29,442 bases of DNA from 21-14-0-10-32-9 sp964501945 (GCA_964501945.1 CAZCTY010000009.1:1-29442), one strand, 5' to 3'. Positions 14,824-22,329 are shown, numbered from the stretch's first letter. The notes: a model not told the origin generated them from the sequence alone. Numbers and translations: made by a program.

Positions 14824-15429
14824 ATGTCAAATATATTTTATTTCGGTGAAAAGGTTAAAGGTTATAGTGTGCGAGTTTTAAATGAGCGAGAAGCTAGAGC
14901 GGGCGCAGGTATTCTTTTTTTCTTTGCAGTTTTTGCATTTAGTAATGCTTGGTTTCTTGGCAATTTTGATTTCATAAAAATATTTGTGACTGCTTTTTTA
15001 ATTGATTTTACTATTCGTGTTTTTATAAATCCTAAATTTTCTCCTAGTTTAGTTATTGGTCGTTTATTTGTAAAAAATCAAGACGTTGAGTACGTGGGTG
15101 CTCCGCAAAAGCGTTTTGCTTGGAGTATTGGTTTTTTAATGTCTCTTTTAATGTTCTTTTTATTAGTTGTTTTTGATGTTCGCGGTATTATTAATTTAGC
15201 CATTTGTTTTTTTTGTTTAATATTATTGTTTTTTGAGACATCCTTTGGTATTTGTATTGGTTGTAAATTATACAATTTTATTTATCCTGGTCAAGCTAAG
15301 CACTGCCCAGGGGGTGTTTGCAGTATTAAGCAAAAAGAAGATGTTCAAAAAATATCTTTCTCTCAAGCTCTAATAGTTGTGTCTTTTTTAATTGCAATAT
15401 CTTCATTTTCTTTGTTTTTTATTTTATAA
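14824..15429 (+). CDS. DUF4395-like polytopic membrane protein with CxxC motifs
   Basis: A 201-residue membrane protein with helices at about 30-46, 50-68, 100-117, 120-137 and 181-200. It resembles DUF4395: 'VLNEREARAGAGILF' at the start, 'FINPKFSPSLVIGRLF' in the first loop, and 'ETSFGICIGCKLYNFI'. Cys144/Cys147 form a CxxC, and Cys161/Cys166 ('HCPGGVC') follow in the same loop, so a redox or metal role is plausible. Bacterial DUF4395 genes often sit with thiol-redox or rhodanese genes; that is recollection. It opens the group that runs through the copper ATPase and thioredoxin, although a distinct promoter (A/T box about 14792-14805) lies upstream. Biochemical function is not known. Confidence 0.75.
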   Translation: MSNIFYFGEKVKGYSVRVLNEREARAGAGILFFFAVFAFSNAWFLGNFDFIKIFVTAFLIDFTIRVFINPKFSPSLVIGRLFVKNQDVEYVGAPQKRFAWSIGFLMSLLMFFLLVVFDVRGIINLAICFFCLILLFFETSFGICIGCKLYNFIYPGQAKHCPGGVCSIKQKEDVQKISFSQALIVVSFLIAISSFSLFFIL

Positions 15430-15491
15430 AAAGGTTGCACTGGACACGCGTGGTAAAATTATTTTTAAATATGTTTTAATTGTTGTATATC

Positions 15492-15668
15492 ATGCTTTTA
15501 TTAGTTAGATGTGATAAGTGTGGCAATAATCAAAAAGTAGCGCCTAGGGTTAAAAGTAGGTCTGATGTTTCTAAGAAATCTAAGCGTTGTGTTTATTGTG
15601 GTAAATCTTTTAAGATTCATAGCGGTCTTGATAATTCAAGGATTTTAAAAGAGCTTCCTTCTTTTTAA
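15492..15668 (+). CDS. Small zinc-ribbon protein
   Basis: A 58-residue basic protein. Cys7/Cys10 ('RCDKCGNNQ') and Cys33/Cys36 ('RCVYCGKSFKIH') make a two-knuckle zinc ribbon with a 22-residue spacer. I start at ATG 15492: TTG codons upstream would lengthen it, but the box ATTTTTAAATAT at about 15460-15472 places the transcription start at that ATG. It recalls archaeal DUF1922-type ribbons, with uncertain assignment. A nucleic-acid-binding or metal-storage function is possible. It lies between the DUF4395-like gene and the metal regulator, but nothing in the protein ties it to copper. Confidence 0.65.
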   Translation: MLLLVRCDKCGNNQKVAPRVKSRSDVSKKSKRCVYCGKSFKIHSGLDNSRILKELPSF

Positions 15669-15687
15669 TTTATTTTTTTTGAAAAGA

Positions 15688-15713
15688 TATAAATACAAAA
15701 GGTGTTTTCCTTT
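15688..15713 (+). promoter_or_regulatory. TATA box and candidate operator of the membrane regulator gene
   Basis: TATAAATA at 15688-15695 is centred 27 bp before ATG 15719. Immediately downstream, AAAGG (15698-15702) and CCTTT (15709-15713) form an inverted repeat around TGTTTT. The AAAG...GTGTTT...CTTT layout resembles the perfect palindrome at 16222-16238, suggesting autoregulation. The match is imperfect. Confidence 0.45.
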
Positions 15714-15718
15714 CTTTG

Positions 15719-16198
15719 ATGAAAAACAAGCAAGTCGGTTTAATAATTACAAGTTTCTCTGTAATTCTTGGGGTGGTTATTTTCTTTTTCAACAGAGCAT
15801 TATCTGAGATTGTTAACACGTCATGTGATCATGGTGCGTCATGTCCTATGTGGGGGTCTATTAGGTTTCACACTAATTTAACTATTGCTTTAATGGTGAT
15901 TGTTTTATTAATTGGTTTATACTTTGTTTTTTTTGGTGATCGTCATGAGCCTTCATCTTCTAAGAATAAAAAAGGTATTGTTAAAAAAGAATTATTTGAA
16001 GGTCTTCTTCCTGATGAAAAAATTGTGCTTGATTTAATTATTGAGGAGGACGGAACAATTTTTCAATCATCGCTCGTTGAGAAAACTGATTTATCTAAGG
16101 TTAAAGTAACGCGTATTTTAGACAAGCTTGAGGGTAAAGACTTAGTTGAGCGGAAAAGGCGTGGCATGACTAATGTTGTTATATTAAAGCATTCTTGA
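15719..16198 (+). CDS. Membrane-anchored MarR-type winged-helix regulator with Cys/His/Met loop
   Basis: A 159-residue protein. Two hydrophobic helices (about 8-24 and 54-73) flank a loop containing Cys36, His38, Cys42, Met44 and His51 ('SCDHGASCPMW'). The C-terminal 75 residues are a winged helix: 'LPDEKIVLDLIIEEDGTIFQ', 'KVKVTRILDKLEGKDLVERK' (recognition helix) and 'RRGMTNVVIL' (wing). Positive residues follow helix 2, so the winged helix should be cytoplasmic and the Cys/His loop outside. The layout suggests a one-piece transmembrane metal sensor; soft ligands and the copA neighbour favour Cu+ or Ag+, but this is inference. Start is ATG 15719, fitted by the TATA box; a TTG one codon earlier is unlikely. 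Confidence 0.8.
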   Translation: MKNKQVGLIITSFSVILGVVIFFFNRALSEIVNTSCDHGASCPMWGSIRFHTNLTIALMVIVLLIGLYFVFFGDRHEPSSSKNKKGIVKKELFEGLLPDEKIVLDLIIEEDGTIFQSSLVEKTDLSKVKVTRILDKLEGKDLVERKRRGMTNVVILKHS

Positions 16199-16216
16199 AA
16201 CTAGTTTCGCGTTTTA

Positions 16217-16238
16217 TTTAATAAAGTGTTTCACTTTA
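16217..16238 (+). promoter_or_regulatory. Promoter with perfect 17-bp palindromic operator before the HMA-copA unit
   Basis: TTTAATAAA (16217-16225) is a TATA-like box about 28 bp before ATG 16249. Overlapping it, TAAAGTG (16222-16228) and CACTTTA (16232-16238) form a perfect inverted repeat with a TTT spacer. A protein bound here would cover the TATA box and the start site, so repression is the expected mode; the adjacent winged-helix regulator is the obvious candidate. Confidence 0.65.
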
Positions 16239-16248
16239 CTATGTTTCT

Positions 16249-17202
16249 ATGAAATCGCAAAAAAATAAAAATATGAGGTCTAAGCTGCCTGTTTATGGCA
16301 TGACTTGTTCTGCGTGTAAAAGCAAAGTAGAGAAAGCTCTTGAAAATGAAAAAGGGGTTTTATCTGCAAAAGTTTCTTTGAAGAATAAAGAAGTTGTAAT
16401 CAAGCATTCATCTACTACGACTCTCGCGTCTTTAAAGAAAATTATAAGTGGAACGGGTTATTCTACATCTAAATCAAGTGCTACAAGGCAAGGCTTGCTT
16501 TATGGGTTGTTACCTCACGCGGGTTGCATAGTTTTTATTTTAGCATCTGTTTTGGGCGCGTCTTTTTTTATGAACTTGTTAAGGCCTTTAATGATGAGCG
16601 CGTCTTTTTTTTACGCTCTAATTTTTATATCTTTTATTTTCGCAACTATCTCTGCTCTAATTTATTTGAGGAGAAATGGCTTTCTTAATTTTGATGGTGT
16701 TAGGCGGCAAAAAAAATATTTAGCGACTTTATACACTATTACTATTGGTATAAACTTGGCTTTATTCCTTGTGATATTTCCTCTATCTGCTAATTTTGCT
16801 GCAGCATCTTCATCTACTGCGACTGAGGACTCGGAGGTTTTTGATATGGAAGTTACAATTCCTTGTTCTGGGCATGCACCTTTAATAATTAATGAGGTTG
16901 GTGCTTTAGAGGGGGTTCAAAATGTTCGTTATTCATTTCCATACAATTTCGAAGTTACATACGATGTAGAAGTTACATCTCCTCAAAAAATTCTTGAAGC
17001 TGAGATATTTGAAGAATTTCCTGCTTCATATGATGGTTTAGATGAGGTTTCAAGCTCAGAGTTTGCAGGTACTGACACAAGTAATGTAGAGAGTTCTTGC
17101 GCTGGTTGCGCTGCTCGTGGTGCTTCTTGTAGTTCTTGTTCTGGTTCTTGTGGTGGTGATGGTGAATCTTGTTCGAACCAAGGTGCTTGTTCGTTTAATT
17201 GA
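16249..17202 (+). CDS. Membrane HMA-domain metal-binding protein with second HMA-like domain and Cys-rich tail
   Basis: A 317-residue protein. Residues about 12-75 are an HMA domain with the Cu-binding 'GMTCSAC' (Cys20, Cys23). About three membrane helices follow (92-110, 117-140, 158-180), the first preceded by His90 and containing Cys93 ('PHAGC'). Residues 198-258 look like a second ferredoxin-like domain in which the usual CxxC is 'CSGH' (Cys206, His209). The end carries seven cysteines in 31 residues (284, 287, 294, 297, 301, 308, 314). Three helices would put the second domain and tail outside. Stop is 9 bp from copA, so they form an operon. I infer copper transfer to, or storage beside, the ATPase. 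ATG 16273 is an alternative start. Confidence 0.82.
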   Translation: MKSQKNKNMRSKLPVYGMTCSACKSKVEKALENEKGVLSAKVSLKNKEVVIKHSSTTTLASLKKIISGTGYSTSKSSATRQGLLYGLLPHAGCIVFILASVLGASFFMNLLRPLMMSASFFYALIFISFIFATISALIYLRRNGFLNFDGVRRQKKYLATLYTITIGINLALFLVIFPLSANFAAASSSTATEDSEVFDMEVTIPCSGHAPLIINEVGALEGVQNVRYSFPYNFEVTYDVEVTSPQKILEAEIFEEFPASYDGLDEVSSSEFAGTDTSNVESSCAGCAARGASCSSCSGSCGGDGESCSNQGACSFN

Positions 17203-17211
17203 GGTAGCTTT

Positions 17212-19416
17212 ATGAAAGATTATAATGTTGAAGGTATGCATTGTGCCTCGTGTGTTAGGCGCGTTGAGGAGCTTGCAAAAAAAACTAAAGGTGTGCGTGA
17301 GGCAAGGGTTAATCTTGCAACTAACAAGTTATATGTTAAAGGGAGTTTTGCTGAAGAAGATCTTCTCAATAATATAAAAAAGTCTGGTTCGTACTCTCTG
17401 TCAAAAAAATCTGAGGATTTTGTTTCTGCTGAAATTAAAAATTTGAGATTTGCAAGGCGTAAAATGTTTTTTTCTTGGGTTTTTACTTTGCCTATTGCGC
17501 TCTTTATGATCGTTCACATGTTTTTCATGGATGTTTTTATGGGTTTTATGTTTTTTATTAATTCGTTTTATATTTTATTTTCAATTCCTGTCATTTTCTT
17601 TTTTGGTTTTGATGTTATAGTTTCTGGTTTTAAGTCTTTATTTAATAGGACTTTTAATATGGATTCTCTAATCATGCTTGGTACTGTTGTTTCTTTTTTA
17701 ACAGGGCCTATAAGTTTCTTTTATCCTGTTGAAAATTATGCCGCGATTGGTGCTATGATCATGGCTTTTCATTTAACGGGTCGTTTCGTTGAGGCTAAAG
17801 CTAAAGGTAAGTCAAGTCAAGCTATAAAGAAGCTTTTAACTCTTGAGGCTAAAACTGCTAATGTCATAAAAGATGGCGCGGAGGTTGAGTTGCTTGTTGA
17901 GGATGTTTCGTTAGGTGATATTCTCGTTGTTCGTCCTGGTGAGAAAGTTCCTCTTGATGGCGTGGTTATTAAAGGGGAGAGTAGTGTTGATGAATCTATG
18001 ATGACTGGTGAGAGTATTCCTGTTGAAAAAGCGGTTGGTGATAAAGTTATAGGCGCAACTATCAATCAGGATGGTTTGCTTCATGTTCGCGCAGAGAAAA
18101 TTGGGAAAGATACTTTTTTAAATCAGATTATTCGTTTAGTGGAGGAGGCTCAGAGTAGTAAGGTTCCAATTCAAGAATACGCGGATAAAATAACTAGTTG
18201 TTTTGTTCCTATAACTTTAGTTATTTCTTTTTTAACGGTTTTATCTTGGCTTGTGTTCCCTGATTTTTTAAGGGGTGTCGCATCTTTTTTTTCTTTTGTT
18301 CCTTGGGTGAATCTTGATGTGTCTAACATTTCTTTAGCGTTATTTGCGGGTATTGCTGTTTTAGTTATTGCGTGTCCTTGTGCATTGGGTTTGGCGACGC
18401 CTACGACATTAATGGTGAGTTCTGGTATGGGTGCGAATAATGGTGTTCTTATACGTAAAGGTGAGGCTATTCAAACGCTTAAAGACTCTAAAATATTTGT
18501 TTTTGATAAAACAGGGACTATTACTAAAGGCGCACCTGATGTAACTGATATTATTCCATCTGGGGTATCTGAGGGGGAATTATTATCTTTGGCGTATAGT
18601 GTCGAGTATAATTCTGAGCATCCTCTAGCAAAGGCTGTTTGTTCTCACGCATCAAGTAGTGGTGCGTCTTTATTTGATGTTGATGATTTTAAAATAATTA
18701 GGGGCAAGGGCGTTTTTGCGTCTGTTAAGGGTAGTGAGATGCTTGTTGGTAGTAAAAAGTTTTTTTCTGAAAAAAATATTGCTTTTTCTAGCTTAGATGA
18801 TGATATTTCTTCGTTGGAGAGGCAGGGGAAAACTGTGATGTTGGTTTCTAAAGATAAAAAGGTTATTGGCTTACTTGGTATTGCTGATACTATTAAAGAG
18901 GATTCTGCGAGTTCTATTGCTGAGTTAAATAAAAGGGGTTTTAGAACTGTTATGTTGACTGGTGATAATGAGCTTACTGCAAAAAGCGTTGCATCTCAAG
19001 CAGGTATTAGAGAAGTAATCGCTGAGGTTTTGCCTGATGAGAAGGCGCGTGTCATTAAAGATCTTCAAAAAGAAGGTTCTGTTGTTTTCGTTGGGGATGG
19101 TATTAATGATGCTCCTGCTTTAAAGCAGGCTAATGTTGGTATTGCTATTGGTACAGGTACTGATATTGCTATTGAGACTGCTGATATTGTCTTGGTTAAA
19201 GGTAATTTGTTTGGAGTTGTTAAATCTGTTAATTTATCTGTTGTCACATTTAAGAAGATTAGGCAGAATTTGTTTTGGGCTTTTGTATATAACTTGGTTG
19301 CAATTCCTCTAGCGGTGTTTGGTTTGCTTCATCCTGTAATCGCAGAGGTTGCAATGGCTGCATCATCCATTAGTGTTGTTACTAATGCTAATTTATTGAA
19401 AAGTAAAAAGATTTGA
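17212..19416 (+). CDS. copA: Cu+-type P1B ATPase (CopA)
   Basis: A 734-residue heavy-metal pump. One N-terminal HMA domain ('GMHCASC', Cys11/Cys14) precedes eight membrane helices. Conserved sites are TGES at 265-268 (actuator), the transmembrane metal site Cys388-Pro-Cys390 ('CPCALGLATP'), phosphorylated Asp432 ('DKTGTITKG'), 'SEHPLAKAV' in the nucleotide domain, and 'GDGINDAPAL' at about 628-637. The CPC motif with 'YNLVAIPLAV' and 'AMAASSISVVTNA' near the C-terminus marks the Cu+/Ag+ subgroup, which exports cuprous ion. The gene appears intact and full length. GAGGT at 17201-17205 overlaps the upstream stop and is the ribosome site, so it is translated from the same mRNA as the HMA membrane protein and shares its operator. 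Confidence 0.95.
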   Translation: MKDYNVEGMHCASCVRRVEELAKKTKGVREARVNLATNKLYVKGSFAEEDLLNNIKKSGSYSLSKKSEDFVSAEIKNLRFARRKMFFSWVFTLPIALFMIVHMFFMDVFMGFMFFINSFYILFSIPVIFFFGFDVIVSGFKSLFNRTFNMDSLIMLGTVVSFLTGPISFFYPVENYAAIGAMIMAFHLTGRFVEAKAKGKSSQAIKKLLTLEAKTANVIKDGAEVELLVEDVSLGDILVVRPGEKVPLDGVVIKGESSVDESMMTGESIPVEKAVGDKVIGATINQDGLLHVRAEKIGKDTFLNQIIRLVEEAQSSKVPIQEYADKITSCFVPITLVISFLTVLSWLVFPDFLRGVASFFSFVPWVNLDVSNISLALFAGIAVLVIACPCALGLATPTTLMVSSGMGANNGVLIRKGEAIQTLKDSKIFVFDKTGTITKGAPDVTDIIPSGVSEGELLSLAYSVEYNSEHPLAKAVCSHASSSGASLFDVDDFKIIRGKGVFASVKGSEMLVGSKKFFSEKNIAFSSLDDDISSLERQGKTVMLVSKDKKVIGLLGIADTIKEDSASSIAELNKRGFRTVMLTGDNELTAKSVASQAGIREVIAEVLPDEKARVIKDLQKEGSVVFVGDGINDAPALKQANVGIAIGTGTDIAIETADIVLVKGNLFGVVKSVNLSVVTFKKIRQNLFWAFVYNLVAIPLAVFGLLHPVIAEVAMAASSISVVTNANLLKSKKI

Positions 19417-19442
19417 TGTTTATCAAAAAGTAAATAAAGGTA

Positions 19443-19458
19443 AATTGATTTCTCAATT
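19443..19458 (+). repeat. Short inverted repeat upstream of the thioredoxin gene
   Basis: AATTGA (19443-19448) and TCAATT (19453-19458) flank TTTC, 30 bp before ATG 19488. It could be an operator or a weak RNA hairpin; AT-rich six-base arms make chance occurrence possible. It does not match the palindrome at 16222. Confidence 0.35.
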
Positions 19459-19487
19459 GGTTTGCCTAAGTTTTGGAGGTTGATAAT

Positions 19488-19889
19488 ATGGGCAAGAGAA
19501 GTAAAAAATCTCGCGTAGAAAAAAAAGATAACACTTTGTATTTTATCGCAGGCGGTCTTGTTTTAGTTATTGGCGTTATAATCTTTGCCGTTTCTAACAC
19601 TTCAAGTCCTGGCTCTGCTGGGGGTGGCGAGTTTGATGAATTTGCTACTTGTTTGACTGAATCAGATGCTATTTTTTATGGTACTGAGTGGTGTGGTTTT
19701 TGTCAGCAGCAAAAAGATATGTTTGGAGAGTCTATGGATTTAGTTAATTTTATTGATTGTGATATAAATTCTAATGAGTGTAGGGCAGAAGGAGTTACTG
19801 GTTATCCTACTTGGAAGATTGATGGCCAGCTATATCCTGGTGTTCAGCAATTTGATACTCTTGCTGATCTGAGTGGTTGCACTCTTTAA
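19488..19889 (+). CDS. Membrane-anchored thioredoxin-like protein
   Basis: A 133-residue protein with a basic N-terminus, a membrane helix (about 18-36) and an outer thioredoxin-like domain. The active site is 'WCGFC' (Cys69, Cys72) and the cis-Pro is in 'GYPTW' (Pro107). Four more cysteines (55, 91, 98, 131) could form structural disulfides, as in thioredoxin domains attached to archaeal VKOR proteins, where 'ATFYGTxWC' and a Cys-Asp strand are usual; no VKOR is present here. Start is ATG 19488 with GGAGG at 19475-19479, 8 bases away; a TTG at 19473 would overlap the ribosome site. It is 71 bp after copA, so a role in keeping the external Cys-rich tail reduced or oxidised is possible (inference). 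Confidence 0.85.
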   Translation: MGKRSKKSRVEKKDNTLYFIAGGLVLVIGVIIFAVSNTSSPGSAGGGEFDEFATCLTESDAIFYGTEWCGFCQQQKDMFGESMDLVNFIDCDINSNECRAEGVTGYPTWKIDGQLYPGVQQFDTLADLSGCTL

Positions 19890-19899
19890 TCTTTTTTTT

Positions 19900-20976
19900 T
19901 TAAAAGAATTTTTTATTATTTTCTATTCTCTCTTTTTCTTTTTCTGGCACTTTTTTCATTTTTTTGAAATGTTCTCTGCCTTCTTCTATAAATCCTAGTT
20001 CGTGGCAGATTAAAGTCATTTCATCGTGTACTCTCCAATTATATGTTTCTTGTTCTACAAACAATATGTCTTCTTTATTTTCTGGTATATCTTTTATTAA
20101 CATCCCTGTTTGATATGCTTCTAGGGGTTGTTCTTTGTTCCTATAATCTCTCATCAACTTATGCATTGACTCTATTCGTGTAGGTCTAAATCGCCATGCT
20201 TTTAGTAAATAGTATCTTCCTTTTTTTTCTTCGCCTATTTTTAATAATGCTTCTCCTGCAAGGTATAGAGAATGATATCTTTCCTCATCCCAAAGTGTCG
20301 TCTCTGCGCATTTTAAAAACCAGTCTGCTGCTAGCTTAAATTGGTTTAAGCAATTATATGTTTGTCCTAAGTAGTACATATATCTTTCATTATTAGGTTC
20401 TTCTTGAAGCCCGTCTAGTAATATCATTGCGTCTTTTTCATATTTTGCTTTTAGATTTTTATTTCTTGATCCTTGGTGTGTTTCTTTACAATAATAATTT
20501 CCTTCAATTCTGCCTTCTGTTTTGAAATTGTCTGAATCAGGGTATTCGTGTAATACGCCTTTATAACTCCAATCGAGTCCTTTTTTGAATAATTGTTGTC
20601 TCCAAAAATAATTTGTTTCATTTGAGTAGCTTTGTTTTAAGTAATATAAGTCTTTATCCATATCTTCTGGGAATATAGGGTTTCCTTCAATTGTGTTATC
20701 GGCATCCATAAATAAGAGGTAGTCGCTCTCTGATTCTTTTTCTGCTATTTGTAATGCTTCTGTTTTATTATGTCCGAAATTTTTCCACTCTCGCTCATAT
20801 AATTTTCCTTTAACTTTTTTTTCTTCAAAAAATTTTTTTATTATCTCTTTTGTTTTATCTGTTGACCCTGTATCTACTATTATGAACTCATCTACAAATT
20901 GATTCATATTATTCAGCATAGTTTCTATTATGTGTTCTTCGTCTTTTACGATGCTAACCAAGCAAATTTTTTTCAT
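19900..20976 (-). CDS. Family 2 glycosyltransferase with helical-repeat C-terminus
   Basis: A 358-residue cytosolic enzyme. Residues 1-110 are a GT2 nucleotide-sugar-binding domain: 'CLVSIVKDEEHIIETML', Asp35 in 'IIVDTGSTDKT', and the metal-binding DxD as Asp91-Ala-Asp93 ('LFMDADNTIEG'). Residues about 180-340 are helical repeats of TPR type ('ERYMYYLGQTYNCLNQFKLA', 'LYLAGEALLKIGEEKKGRYY'). The combination is a known family of glycosyltransferases; sugar and acceptor cannot be read from sequence. It is the second gene of a unit with the GT4 gene at 20983-22050, separated by 6 bases. With the sequon-rich surface proteins nearby, glycan assembly is a fair inference. Confidence 0.85.
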   Translation of the reverse strand: MKKICLVSIVKDEEHIIETMLNNMNQFVDEFIIVDTGSTDKTKEIIKKFFEEKKVKGKLYEREWKNFGHNKTEALQIAEKESESDYLLFMDADNTIEGNPIFPEDMDKDLYYLKQSYSNETNYFWRQQLFKKGLDWSYKGVLHEYPDSDNFKTEGRIEGNYYCKETHQGSRNKNLKAKYEKDAMILLDGLQEEPNNERYMYYLGQTYNCLNQFKLAADWFLKCAETTLWDEERYHSLYLAGEALLKIGEEKKGRYYLLKAWRFRPTRIESMHKLMRDYRNKEQPLEAYQTGMLIKDIPENKEDILFVEQETYNWRVHDEMTLICHELGFIEEGREHFKKMKKVPEKEKERIENNKKFF

Positions 20977-20982
20977 TTTTTT

Positions 20983-22050
20983 TTATTCTCTCTCAAGCAA
21001 GTCTAGCCAAACCTTTATTTTTTCATTCCAGTTCTGTTTTTTTGCCCATTCTATGCTTTTTCTTTTTAATTTTTCTTTCCGCTCTTCATCTTGCATTATG
21101 TTAAGCATTTCTTCTGTTGCTTTTTTCTCAAATTCTTCCTCGCTCATATTTTCTTGAAAATCTATTAATATTCCTCTATCGCTTATTGTTTCTTTAAGTC
21201 CGCCTATGCTGGTTGAAACGCAGATGCATTCGCTTCTTTGCGCTTCTAATGCGTTTATGCAATATGTTTCAGGCGTTCTTGTAGGGTAAAACCAGTATTC
21301 TGCTTTTTGAAATTCTTTTATTACTTTTTTATTGCTTTGTTTACCTAGAAATTTTATGTTTTTTTGAGTATTTATTTTATTCATCAAATCTTCTTCAATA
21401 TCATCGGAGTTCCAATAAACGTGCAATTCTGCATCTGGGTATTTTTTTGTTATATTCTCAAAGCAGTTTATTGCTGTTTTAAGGCCTCTATCGGGACTAG
21501 ATGCCCATATGAATCTATTTTTTACTTTTTCTTCATCTTCGTCCCAATTTTTTGAATCTATTGCGTTCCCTATTACTTTTATTTTTTCGGGGCTTATTTT
21601 GTATGTTTGTTGAAGAAAGTCTTTATGCCAGTTTGTTAAGGCTATGTATTTGTTTATTTGTTTATCTTTGTATTGTATAACATTTCTGCCTTCATCATGT
21701 AAATTTTGAAAATTCCAATAATTGTTAAAATATCTATCGTGTGCCCAGATAAATGTTTTCTTTGATGTGTGAGGATATTCTACAAAATAATGTATGTATC
21801 TGCTTATTATTAGTATTTCTATTTCGTTTTCTTGTAGAAACGCATATAATTCTTCTGCGTTGTGATATTTAACTTTATTTTTTTCCTCTCTAGGATGGTT
21901 ATGGCCGAATATGTGAACTTCGTAGTGTGGCGTTAGTCTTTCGGCCAGATTTTCCAGCATTATTTCGCTTCCAGCCCAACTTGCATCTTGTTGTGGGGGT
22001 GAGTAACCTGCGTATATGCAAAGAATTTTGTTTGTGTTTGTTTCTGTCAT
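20983..22050 (-). CDS. Family 4 (GT-B) glycosyltransferase
   Basis: A 355-residue GT-B enzyme. The N-terminal half opens 'ILCIYAGYSPPQQDASWAGS' and includes 'FIWAHDRYFNNYW'. The C-terminal half has 'NRFIWASSPDRGLKTAINCF', 'ELHVYWNS', 'FLGKQSNKKVIKEFQKAEYW' and 'YCINALEAQRSECICVST' followed by 'IGGLKETI', the donor-binding EX7E-type region of the GT4 family. Length is normal. Specificity is unknown. It heads a two-gene operon with the GT2 enzyme. The box around TTTTTTAAAACTTTT, about 22 bp upstream of the ATG, suggests a leaderless mRNA. Confidence 0.87.
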   Translation of the reverse strand: MTETNTNKILCIYAGYSPPQQDASWAGSEIMLENLAERLTPHYEVHIFGHNHPREEKNKVKYHNAEELYAFLQENEIEILIISRYIHYFVEYPHTSKKTFIWAHDRYFNNYWNFQNLHDEGRNVIQYKDKQINKYIALTNWHKDFLQQTYKISPEKIKVIGNAIDSKNWDEDEEKVKNRFIWASSPDRGLKTAINCFENITKKYPDAELHVYWNSDDIEEDLMNKINTQKNIKFLGKQSNKKVIKEFQKAEYWFYPTRTPETYCINALEAQRSECICVSTSIGGLKETISDRGILIDFQENMSEEEFEKKATEEMLNIMQDEERKEKLKRKSIEWAKKQNWNEKIKVWLDLLERE

Positions 22051-22108
22051 TTTTCTTAGAAAAAAGTTTTAAAAAAGGTTAAAAAAATTAAAAGAATTGT
22101 TTGCTACT

Positions 22109-22297
22109 TTATTTTTTCTTTTTTGTAGCCTTTTTCTTCTTTTTTGTAGCTTTCTTTTTAGGCTTTGATTTTTCCATTTCTTCATGGTAGACTTTTTTTG
22201 CCTGGCCTGCAGATCTTGCCCATTCAATTACTTTTTTTCCGCCAAATAGAAATATTGCTGCGGCGATTATTATTATAATTTCTGTTGCTCCAATCAT
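22109..22297 (-). CDS. tatA: Twin-arginine translocase subunit TatA/E
   Basis: A 62-residue protein. 'MIGATEIIIIIAAAIFLFGG' is the short N-terminal membrane helix and Phe-Gly hinge of TatA, followed by an amphipathic helix 'KKVIEWARSAGQAKKVYHEE'. The tail is a lysine-rich tandem, 'KKKATKKKKKATKKKK', reflected in a duplicated stretch of DNA. TatA oligomerises to let folded proteins cross the membrane with TatC, which is not in the window. AAGGAGGGG lies upstream of the ATG at about 9 bases, so this gene is translated with a ribosome site, unlike most neighbours. Confidence 0.9.
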   Translation of the reverse strand: MIGATEIIIIIAAAIFLFGGKKVIEWARSAGQAKKVYHEEMEKSKPKKKATKKKKKATKKKK

Positions 22298-22311
22298 TTT
22301 TTTATCCCCTC

Positions 22312-22329
22312 CTTAATCTTAGGATTAAG
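22312..22329 (-). promoter_or_regulatory. Perfect inverted repeat between the TATA box and ribosome site of tatA
   Basis: CTTAATC and GATTAAG pair perfectly around a 4-base spacer. On the minus strand the repeat follows an AAAATATAG box (about 22331-22340), and its last three bases are the first three of AAGGAGG. It can be an operator near the start site or, if transcribed, a small hairpin touching the ribosome site. Confidence 0.5.

Noticed and set aside
15445..15452. CACGCGTG palindrome upstream of the zinc-ribbon gene
   Set aside because: Striking for its GC content in AT-rich DNA, but only 8 bp, unlike the other operators, and not repeated at the other promoters I examined.
17056..17241. 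Thr/Arg-rich minus-strand frame opposite the Cys tail of the HMA protein
   Set aside because: Mirror of the repeated TGT/GGT codons in the tail; the plus-strand reading has the HMA domain and operon context.
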